A stretch of 5,148 nucleotides of DNA from CAZJUO01 sp964549245 (GTDB taxonomy: Bacteria; Patescibacteriota; Patescibacteriia; UBA10025; JAHIVO01): NCBI GenBank assembly GCA_964549245.1, contig CAZJUO010000077.1, forward strand, positions 1 to 5,148, read 5' to 3'. A model generated the notes under the pieces. That model was not told the origin of the DNA and searched no databases. It was given only the letters and a program-made list of their open reading frames with translations. A program made the translations under genes and the position numbers. Position 1 is the first letter of the stretch; each line of letters opens with the position of its first letter. This document shows, piece by piece, positions 1-5,113 of the stretch.

Positions 1-49
1 GAAAATACTTGGCTTGTACATTAAAATACCCGTTCTACCCTCTCTCACG

Positions 50-77
50 CGTAGGCGGGGATTAATCCCCGCCTACG
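50..77. repeat. Perfect 28-bp GC-rich palindrome
   Basis: The arm cgtaggcgggg (50-60) is followed by the self-complementary centre attaat and then by the exact reverse complement of the arm (67-77), giving a mismatch-free 28-bp palindrome. No T-tract follows on either strand, so it is not a normal intrinsic terminator. Immediately after it, ggggt (77-81) can pair with acccc (90-94), and cccc (67-70) can alternatively pair with gggg (77-80), so two mutually exclusive folds are possible. It stands out as much more GC-rich than the flanking AT-rich DNA. It could be a REP/MITE-like dispersed palindrome, a protein-binding site, or an mRNA 3'-end stabiliser for a gene left of the window. The palindrome itself is certain; its role is not. 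Confidence 0.85.
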
Positions 78-130
78 GGGTTACTGATTACCCCATACCC
101 ATAAAATCGCAAGAATCAAAACCGTACTGC

Positions 131-159
131 TTGACATAACTCCCTTCTCCCCTCATAAT
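131..159 (+). promoter_or_regulatory. Sigma70-type promoter for the membrane-protein gene at 221
   Basis: A perfect -35 hexamer TTGACA (131-136) is separated by 17 bp from the -10 hexamer CATAAT (154-159), a five-of-six match to TATAAT. This predicts transcription starting near 166 and a 5' leader of about 55 nt before the GTG start at 221. Sequence match and ideal spacing are seen directly; promoter activity is inferred. Confidence 0.75.
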
Positions 160-209
160 TAATGAAAATAAAAATCATGTCAACAAATAGCTACTTAAAA
201 ACAAGAAAA

Positions 210-215
210 AGGAGG
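210..215 (+). promoter_or_regulatory. Strong Shine-Dalgarno that selects the GTG start
   Basis: AGGAGG ends 5 nt before the GTG at 221. It favours that codon over the in-frame ATG at 233, which would lie 17 nt away. It is the only strong, well-spaced ribosome binding site in the window; the minus-strand operon genes lack comparable sites. Confidence 0.85.
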
Positions 216-220
216 AAATT

Positions 221-1057
221 GTGAAAACCTTCATGAAACTAATTGGTCAGTATCTATTTCTTTATTGCATTTTGCTCGCTGTTTTTTTTGTTATGAGCCG
301 CTGGTTTGAAATTGATCCACAATCACCTGTTCAATATATAAGCTTTTGGCAGACGTGCTGGTATGCAGTAGGCCCTTTATTGTTCATGCTGCTGATAGTA
401 CAGCAAGCGCCACAACATCGGCCCTTACCCTGGCGTGCTTCCGTTGTAGGCTCCATTTTTGATGCACTGCATTCCATAACAGGTATTGTTGCACTGGTGG
501 TCGGTTTGTTCCTGGCCATATATAGCAGAACCTCTGCTGACCCCGCTGTCCTTTCGAGGCTCCATTCAGTAACCATCATTTACACAATAACTACTATTGA
601 ACTGGCGCTTTATATTTTTGTGATTGGTACAAGGCATACAGTAAATTCTGGATGGATCGTCACCCACCATCAGCGTATCTACTACCCTGGAGATACTATC
701 ATCATATTTCCGCTGCAGAAAAAAGGCCTGCAACAAACTCCGCAAACCGTAGAAATGGAATGCATGCCCATTCCCATCACCTGTCCTGACGGCTCATTTA
801 AAATTCTCTTTACTCCGGTACTCGACCTGCAAATCGACAAGGGGCAACGGCATAATATCCGCCATTTTGATCAGGGAAGCTTTACCCAAGAAGTGCGAAA
901 CTGGGCTCAAGCTACCATCGGTTCACTAACCAAGAGTTGTACTTCAGCAGGTTCACTCTTATCCGCCTTTACAGCACACTGCCAAGAAAGCCGCACCTTT
1001 GACAGCTTCCCAATACAGTGGAATACCAAAACCAGCGTGCTCTTACAACCCGCCTAG
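221..1057 (+). CDS. Four-helix membrane protein with possible SPFH/band-7-like C-terminal domain
   Basis: I do not recognise this 278-residue protein as a named family. Hydrophobic segments at about residues 7-25, 42-60, 82-101 and 115-136 predict four transmembrane helices, and an even number places both ends on the same side, probably the cytoplasm. The soluble part (about 143-278) starts with GWIV, then has a PGD turn (156-158) leading into a hydrophobic strand (IIIFPL). An alternating beta pattern around TVEMECMPIPITCPDG follows, and then a helical stretch VRNWAQATIGSL (225-236). That order (Gly-rich entry, PG turn, conserved D/G hairpin, helix after the beta sheet) is reminiscent of SPFH/stomatin domains, which normally follow one membrane anchor rather than four helices. 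The resemblance is weak and by eye. The GTG start is set by the AGGAGG 5 nt upstream. The gene is monocistronic, with its own promoter and terminator, and converges on the neighbouring operon. Confidence 0.8.
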   Translation: MKTFMKLIGQYLFLYCILLAVFFVMSRWFEIDPQSPVQYISFWQTCWYAVGPLLFMLLIVQQAPQHRPLPWRASVVGSIFDALHSITGIVALVVGLFLAIYSRTSADPAVLSRLHSVTIIYTITTIELALYIFVIGTRHTVNSGWIVTHHQRIYYPGDTIIIFPLQKKGLQQTPQTVEMECMPIPITCPDGSFKILFTPVLDLQIDKGQRHNIRHFDQGSFTQEVRNWAQATIGSLTKSCTSAGSLLSAFTAHCQESRTFDSFPIQWNTKTSVLLQPA

Positions 1058-1070
1058 GTTTCTTTTATAG

Positions 1071-1106
1071 CTACCGTTTTGTAAAAAAGACGGTAGTTTT
1101 TATTTT
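1071..1106 (+). terminator. Rho-independent terminator of the plus-strand gene
   Basis: The stem ctaccgt (1071-1077) pairs with acggtag (1090-1096), extended inward by a G-T wobble and two A-T pairs around a six-base loop (1081-1086). It is followed directly by TTTTTATTTT (1097-1106). It starts 13 nt after the TAG stop. Read on the minus strand, the same hairpin is not followed by a T-tract, so it is a poor terminator for the opposing operon. The tract overlaps the last codons and stop codon of the receiver gene. Confidence 0.85.
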
Positions 1107-1474
1107 AATTTATCCTTAATCGCTTTCAGAATTGCGGTGAGGTTTGTTTCCGCTTTATTAATCAATTCACAGCGGCCCTCTTTCACTGCTTCAGCTACTT
1201 TTGGATCGTCAGCAAAATTCGTCAGCAAAATTATTGGCACATCTTTTCCCCATTCATCCTCCTGAATCTTTCGCAAAATTTCCATGCCGTGCATTTTTGG
1301 CATGATGACATCGAGCAAGATAACGTTTGGGCGCTCGGCTAACGCTTTATCCAAAGCCTCTTGGCCGTCAGCTGCCTCGATAACAGCAATAGAATCACGC
1401 TCTAGCTCTTTGCGTAATACCTGACGAACCGAAGCGTCATCTTCCGCCAATAATACTTTTTTTTGATCGGCCAT
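1100..1474 (-). CDS. Stand-alone CheY-like response regulator receiver
   Basis: This 124-residue protein is a complete single REC domain with no output domain. The acidic pocket is E11/D12/D13, the phosphoacceptor is D55 (in ILLDVIMP), the switch threonine is T85 (in IILLTN) and the invariant lysine is K107 (in NKAE). All residues needed for phosphorylation are therefore present. The usual KP after the lysine is KA, so the conserved cis-proline is absent. Being all receiver, it must act by binding a partner or passing phosphate on. It is the last gene of the operon, 17 nt after the DHp gene, with no Shine-Dalgarno near the ATG (upstream bases are AT-rich), so it may depend on coupled or non-SD initiation. 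A perfect 13-bp tandem duplication lies within it at 1207-1232. The family call is secure; the partner is unknown. Confidence 0.95.
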   Translation of the reverse strand: MADQKKVLLAEDDASVRQVLRKELERDSIAVIEAADGQEALDKALAERPNVILLDVIMPKMHGMEILRKIQEDEWGKDVPIILLTNFADDPKVAEAVKEGRCELINKAETNLTAILKAIKDKLK

Positions 1475-1491
1475 AAAATGTATTTATGAAA

Positions 1492-1710
1492 TTATTGCTC
1501 TTCCTTGCCCCGGAGTCTGTTTATTGTAGCTACCATTTTTTTACTGGCGGTATGTATCTCCTCAACATACTCTTTTTGCTCGCGCGTTAATTTTCCAACA
1601 TTACCGGTGAGCAACGCTTCTGCGTATAGATGAATGGTGGTTAGCGGACCCTTTATTTCATGAGCTGCTTGTGAAATAAATTTTTCAACCTCCGGTATTT
1701 TATTATCCAT
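1492..1710 (-). CDS. Stand-alone histidine-kinase DHp (HisKA) domain, no ATPase domain
   Basis: The 72 residues cover little more than one HisKA dimerisation/phosphoacceptor hairpin. The H-box is AHEIKGPL with the phosphoacceptor at H17 and the conserved E18 and P22. The first helix is followed by a turn (GNVGKLT, 36-42) and a second helix (about 43-66) ending NRL. There is no sensor, membrane segment or HATPase_c domain: TAA ends the frame and the receiver gene begins 17 nt later, so no missing C-terminus is hidden downstream. The frame has a TAG two codons before the ATG, so it cannot be extended upstream. Position +4 after the histidine, usually Thr/Asn and needed for phosphatase activity in HisKA proteins, is G21. 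GGAGGAG lies 17 nt before the ATG, inside the previous gene's last codons, which is too far for a standard site. It could be a phosphotransfer shuttle, a target for a kinase domain acting in trans, or a decayed kinase. Confidence 0.88.
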   Translation of the reverse strand: MDNKIPEVEKFISQAAHEIKGPLTTIHLYAEALLTGNVGKLTREQKEYVEEIHTASKKMVATINRLRGKEEQ

Positions 1711-1724
1711 AGGCTAAAATTGAT

Positions 1725-2273
1725 TTACTCCTCCAATGGTTCCCATGACTTGACTGTACCGCAATAATTAAATAATGACCGGCAGCAACCGCTAACCGCA
1801 CTTCGACATACCCCAGTAAAAGTGATAGTGATGCGTTCCCCAACATAAGGCCGAAACTGCTCTTTCATGGAATCATAGCTCCCAAAGCCAATCTCATACC
1901 CTTCCGTCGAAGAAATCCCATATGATTCGCTGGGTGTTTTGTATCCTTTAATAAATACCATGCCTTCAACCGTCATCTCCGTATTGGTTGATAAGGGGCT
2001 CAAAGTATTTAGGTTTTCGGTTTCCTCGTTCGTATTCCCGTTAACATTGCTGTTGGCGGGAGGAATAATCTGATTTTCCTGGCCTGCATTAGTATTTTCC
2101 ACATTAGAAGCTAAAATTACCAGTGCCCCTATTGCTCCTGCAATCACCACAACGATAGCAATAACAATAATCAAAGTTCGTTTATTCTTTTTTTTCCCTT
2201 TTGGTTTTTCTTTTAAAACCGTAATATTTGGATTGTCCTCCTCTGAAGGAAAATATTTTTTTGGCTCATCCAT
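1725..2273 (-). CDS. Single-pass membrane protein with four-cysteine outer domain
   Basis: I do not recognise a named family for this 182-residue protein. It has a charged N-terminus with a lysine-rich patch (KPKGKKKNKR, 23-32) directly before one strongly hydrophobic helix (about 33-55). The positive-inside rule therefore puts the N-terminus in the cytoplasm and the C-terminus outside. A low-complexity Asn/Thr/Glu linker (about 57-98) leads to a compact domain of about 80 residues (99-182), with TVEGMVFIKGY, a PYVGERITITFTG strand and cysteines at 156, 163, 164 and 171. The strand pattern (VEG start, YVGERITI, late GTV) suggests a small beta-barrel such as an OB fold, possibly disulfide-bonded; this is inference. 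It starts 3 nt after the TAG of the preceding gene, so translation is probably coupled. In this operon it may be an outward-facing partner of the ABC transporter. A T8 run at 2188-2195 encodes part of the lysine patch. Confidence 0.85.
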   Translation of the reverse strand: MDEPKKYFPSEEDNPNITVLKEKPKGKKKNKRTLIIVIAIVVVIAGAIGALVILASNVENTNAGQENQIIPPANSNVNGNTNEETENLNTLSPLSTNTEMTVEGMVFIKGYKTPSESYGISSTEGYEIGFGSYDSMKEQFRPYVGERITITFTGVCRSAVSGCCRSLFNYCGTVKSWEPLEE

Positions 2274-2276
2274 ATG

Positions 2277-2957
2277 CTATATCTTATTTTGTTTAGGGAG
2301 CCTTTTGATAATGTCTTGGGCTGTGCTAAAAAATATTAGCGAGGCCAAAAAATCACTGGGTATAGCCCCCAAGCTCATCATGGTATGCAGCAATCCCATC
2401 CAATAGTTGCTTACAAAAACCATTTGCGGCAACTGCTGTGCATGATACTTCCTATTCTTTAAATGCACGATAGAGCGCATCAACACCATGACGGTCCCCA
2501 ACCCCCCGCGAAATACAATAACTAATGGGGCGCAGGTGGCCAGCAACTCGATACGCGTCTGCGGTGAACTAACCACTACCTTGCTCCCATAAGAATTATT
2601 TTCCTTTTCGATTTCAGGAAATAATATTCCTAAACTGTTATCCCCAGCTGCTTTTGACGAAGACTCCATGATCCCCGACGAACGCCCGCCATTCATGACA
2701 ATACCCCCTTGCTCCATAAGAAATTTACCCATCTGCTCTGCTTGCTGACACTGGGGGTGGTCTTGTTTGAGTGAGCCGCTGCCGTTAATAGAAGCGACCA
2801 ATCCCTTACTTTCGTAGGTAACCATTTCCTCACGTGACGATTTGCTGATACGGAGCCAGGAATTACCGTTTTTTACTTCAGCTTCTTTAACAATTTTACC
2901 GACAACGCGCCATTTCTTTTCGTTGTAAATACCCTCAAGATTTTGTTTAATAGGCAT
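2277..2957 (-). CDS. LOG/SLOG-like Rossmann-fold nucleotide-binding protein, atypical active site
   Basis: The central part of this 226-residue protein follows the LOG (lysine decarboxylase-like, cytokinin-activating) family layout. It has a first strand with SINGSGS (56-62), a Gly-rich turn NGGRSSGIMES (89-99, where the family has GGGxxGLMG), the strand-helix TRIELLA (134-140), and RGGLGTVMV (150-158). The family signature PGGxGTxxE is altered at both ends: the proline is R150 and the catalytic-site glutamate is V158. LOG enzymes cleave the N-glycosidic bond of nucleoside monophosphates. With that glutamate gone, a ligand-binding or sensing role of the wider SLOG superfamily is more likely than the standard phosphoribohydrolase reaction. 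The N-terminal 50 residues are polar and unassigned. It lies 16 nt after the permease gene with no visible Shine-Dalgarno. The Rossmann/LOG-like assignment is fairly firm; activity is unknown. Confidence 0.82.
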   Translation of the reverse strand: MPIKQNLEGIYNEKKWRVVGKIVKEAEVKNGNSWLRISKSSREEMVTYESKGLVASINGSGSLKQDHPQCQQAEQMGKFLMEQGGIVMNGGRSSGIMESSSKAAGDNSLGILFPEIEKENNSYGSKVVVSSPQTRIELLATCAPLVIVFRGGLGTVMVLMRSIVHLKNRKYHAQQLPQMVFVSNYWMGLLHTMMSLGAIPSDFLASLIFFSTAQDIIKRLPKQNKI

Positions 2958-2973
2958 ATAAAAATCGCATTAT

Positions 2974-4224
2974 TTATTCATATCGCAAAGCGTCAAGAGC
3001 ATTGATCTTAGCGGCCCGCCGGGCAGGATATACGCCAGTGATAATACTAACGGTAAAGACCAACAGGATAACCACCACGATAAATATCATTGGCGTATAA
3101 AAAAGATCAACAGGATCCCCGCCAAGTTTGCCCGCCAAATAATTTATGCCGAAATTTACTGCCTTACCAGCCGCCATACCCAATCCAATCCCGATAGCTC
3201 CGCCGGTGATACCTATCAATATCGACTCAACTAAAAATAACCGCAGTACATCCCCGGACGTTGCGCCTAATGTTTTTAACAGGCCAATCTCCCGTGTTCG
3301 CTCCAGAAGAGAAACGGTTAACGTATTTAAGGAGCCAATCGCCGCTACAAACATGGCGATAGCCCCAAAACCCGCCGCGATAATTTCAAAAACAACGAAT
3401 ATTTTATCAATCTGGCCTACCGTATCAGCTACTGAATCAACCTGATATCCCATTGATTCTATCTGTTCCCGAACTACAGGCAGCTTTGATTCGTCTTCGA
3501 CTTTGATCTTAGCCACGCTGTACTCTTTTAACTCTTCATCCGAAACCTTTACTTTCGCTTCACTGTAATCGGGGGTAAAACCCAGGCTCGTTAAAAACTC
3601 CATAGGTATATAACCCAAGCTTAACTCGCTGTCATCACGGACAATTCCTCCAATAGTTACTTTCATCTCTTGGGGCACCAGCTCTTCTTCTTCAGAGCCT
3701 TCAATCTTCTGTGGCACCATCAACTTCAACGTCAACACCTGATCAACGGCCTCCTCGGGAGCCCCCAGCCCTATGAGATTAAGCGCTGTTTGCGTAATGA
3801 CGATTTCTTTTGCGGTGGAAGAGCTAAAACCGTCCCCATAACTTACCTTGACCCCTTCCATTGACATAAATTGGGGATCGATTCCATAAATAGCCACATC
3901 AGTTACTGATTCACCGTTGGCTACCTGGCCGGACAAACTAAGTGAAGGGCTGACATCCCGAACATCTTCAATCTTTTTGAACCTATCCACTACTTCTTCG
4001 TCTAATTCTAATAGCGTTGATTCCCCTTTTGAAACCTCAAGAATAGTTAATGCTTCAACGCTGGCTATCTGGCTGCGTATCATACGCTGCATTCCAAACC
4101 CTAAAGATACCAAGAAAACAATCAACGAGATGCCGATAGCCATGCCGCCGATAGTTAATACGCTGCGTAATTTTCGTTTACGCAGACTTGATCCTGACAG
4201 AAAAAAAGTGTATCCGAGCTTCAT
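2974..4224 (-). CDS. MacB-type ABC transporter permease (FtsX fold)
   Basis: This 416-residue protein has the MacB/LolC/FtsX permease plan. A basic N-terminus (SLRKRKLRS) precedes TM1 (about 21-45). An extracytoplasmic domain of about 230 residues (46-274) follows, then TM2 (about 275-300), TM3 (327-352) and TM4 (377-398). The cytoplasmic coupling segment SLLERTREIGLLKTLGA (305-321) and the C-terminal GVYPARRAAKINALDALRYE are hallmarks of the FtsX domain. Such proteins do not thread substrates through a pore but transmit ATP-driven movement to the outer face (type VII, mechanotransmission). Classical MacB carries its own ATPase domain and pairs with MacA; here the ATPase is the separate upstream gene and no MacA-like adaptor is present. 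An acidic insertion (SEEEE, 177-181) sits in the outer domain. The start lies 9 nt after the tandem TAA-TAA that ends the ATPase, with only a weak AAAGAG upstream. The substrate cannot be read from the sequence. Confidence 0.93.
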   Translation of the reverse strand: MKLGYTFFLSGSSLRKRKLRSVLTIGGMAIGISLIVFLVSLGFGMQRMIRSQIASVEALTILEVSKGESTLLELDEEVVDRFKKIEDVRDVSPSLSLSGQVANGESVTDVAIYGIDPQFMSMEGVKVSYGDGFSSSTAKEIVITQTALNLIGLGAPEEAVDQVLTLKLMVPQKIEGSEEEELVPQEMKVTIGGIVRDDSELSLGYIPMEFLTSLGFTPDYSEAKVKVSDEELKEYSVAKIKVEDESKLPVVREQIESMGYQVDSVADTVGQIDKIFVVFEIIAAGFGAIAMFVAAIGSLNTLTVSLLERTREIGLLKTLGATSGDVLRLFLVESILIGITGGAIGIGLGMAAGKAVNFGINYLAGKLGGDPVDLFYTPMIFIVVVILLVFTVSIITGVYPARRAAKINALDALRYE

Positions 4225-4233
4225 ATCTCTTTA

Positions 4234-5046
4234 TTATGATAAAAACTGTTGGCTGCCCTCAATGACTTGTCCATCACGGATGTAAATAGTACGCGAAGCA
4301 TAACGAACATAATCAATATTATGGGTTACCATGATAAGTGTTTTGTTTTTATTCTCATTGAGATCTTTTAATAAAGCCAACACCCGTTCTGCTGATTTAC
4401 TATCCAAGTTACCGGTCGGCTCATCAGCGATCACAATATCAGCGTCATTTATCAGGGCTCGTGCCAAGGTTACTTTCTGCTGCTGACCGCCGGATAGTTC
4501 AGTGGGAATATAGCTGGCGTGCGTGTCCATGCCGACTTGCTTCAATCGCTGCCAGGCTTTTTCTATGCGCTCTTTTTTATTTACGCCGTTTATGGCTAGG
4601 GGTAGCGCCACATTCTCCAGTACGCTGATTGAACGTACCCACTCCGCCCGCTGAAAGACTATCCCAAAATATCGATACCGGATCTTGGCAATCTGGTTAG
4701 GTTTTTTATTAGTCACTTCAACGTTTCGGATTTTGACACTCCCGCGCGTCGGTGGCTCCAGGCCCAGCATTACATTCAATAAGGTTGACTTACCGCTGCC
4801 TGATGGTCCTAGAATAACAATAAACTCTTTTTTCCGAATCTGTACATTAATATCTTTTAAAACATGGATGATATTCCGCCCAACAAAAAATTCTTTCTGC
4901 ACTTTATTCACATCAATGACCACATCACTATCTTTTATTGCTGGTGTGCTGACTTCCTCCTTAACCTTATTATCAATTCCATTTTTATTCTCCACAGTAG
5001 TGGTAGAATTATCTTCTTTATTGCTTTGTTTTTTATTTTTTTTCAT
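4234..5046 (-). CDS. MacB/LolD-class ABC transporter ATP-binding protein
   Basis: This 270-residue nucleotide-binding subunit has every catalytic element: Walker A GPSGSGKST (80-88), Q-loop glutamine Q132 in VFQRAEW, signature LSGGQQQ (184-190), Walker B IVIADE (204-209), D-loop GNLDS (212-216) and switch histidine H242. The ADEPTGNLDS block and the SVLENVALPL helix are typical of the MacB/LolD/FtsE subgroup, which work with FtsX-fold permeases such as the next gene. It should be a cytoplasmic homodimer powering that permease. It carries an unusual polar N-terminal extension of about 40 residues (Lys/Asn/Glu/Ser/Thr-rich, probably disordered) before the usual start of the domain near VIDVNKV. 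The first codons lie in A-rich DNA, including an A8 run at 5036-5043. The ATG is supported by a promoter whose predicted start is about 32 nt upstream. Its Shine-Dalgarno is weak (GGTG, 7 nt from the ATG). It is the first gene of the operon. Confidence 0.95.
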   Translation of the reverse strand: MKKNKKQSNKEDNSTTTVENKNGIDNKVKEEVSTPAIKDSDVVIDVNKVQKEFFVGRNIIHVLKDINVQIRKKEFIVILGPSGSGKSTLLNVMLGLEPPTRGSVKIRNVEVTNKKPNQIAKIRYRYFGIVFQRAEWVRSISVLENVALPLAINGVNKKERIEKAWQRLKQVGMDTHASYIPTELSGGQQQKVTLARALINDADIVIADEPTGNLDSKSAERVLALLKDLNENKNKTLIMVTHNIDYVRYASRTIYIRDGQVIEGSQQFLS

Positions 5047-5084
5047 AGAAATACACCAGTAAATCGTGTAATAAATATATTCCT

Positions 5085-5113
5085 ACTATAACATATTTAC
5101 AATAAACTGCCAA
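5085..5113 (-). promoter_or_regulatory. Sigma70-type promoter for the six-gene operon
   Basis: On the minus strand, TTGGCA (5108-5113; five of six to TTGACA) lies 17 bp from TATAGT (5085-5090; five of six to TATAAT). The -10 is preceded by TG at one-base spacing (extended -10, TGTTATAGT). The predicted start is near 5078, giving a leader of about 32 nt before the ATPase ATG. No other similarly good promoter was noticed within the operon, though I did not scan every base. Activity is inferred. Confidence 0.7.

Larger units (their letters stand above)
1100..5046 (-). other. Six-gene operon: ABC ATPase, permease, SLOG-like, membrane protein, DHp, REC
   Basis: Six genes run in the same direction with gaps of 9, 16, 3, 14 and 17 nt from first to last. 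A promoter precedes the first gene, and the converging gene's terminator lies beyond the last. This spacing strongly suggests one transcript. Apart from the first gene, none has a well-placed Shine-Dalgarno, consistent with translational coupling or non-SD initiation. Co-transcription is inferred from spacing only. Confidence 0.8.

Noticed and set aside
1..136. A plus-strand frame is open from position 2 to about 136, and another ends at TAA 22-24.
   Set aside because: The longer frame runs through the palindrome and the -35 region, has no start or family signal, and looks like chance. The short one has only seven codons; it could be a gene end but cannot be supported.
331..579. Minus-strand open frame inside the plus-strand membrane-protein gene.
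   Set aside because: No promoter or SD and no family features; the plus-strand gene has a strong promoter, SD and terminator.
3146..3445. Plus-strand open frames inside the permease gene (also 3670-3864 and 3917-4285).
   Set aside because: They lie antisense to a clearly conserved MacB-type permease, have no ribosome binding site, and are compositionally mirror images of it.
2974..5046. Bacitracin-type BceAB transporter as the identity of the ABC pair, because two-component fragments follow.
   Set aside because: BceB-type permeases have about ten membrane helices; this one has four and a MacB-like outer domain. The analogy is kept only at the level of operon logic.
5052..5070. Inverted repeat tacac (5052-5056) / gtgta (5066-5070) in the operon leader.
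   Set aside because: Only five pairs, mostly A-T, with a nine-base loop; too weak to call an operator or a regulatory hairpin, although it would cover the weak GGTG site.
4685..5091. Overlapping plus-strand open frames opposite the ABC ATPase and its leader.
   Set aside because: Antisense to a complete ATPase with all motifs; their Phe/Ser/Leu-rich sequences reflect the A-rich start of the ATPase gene.
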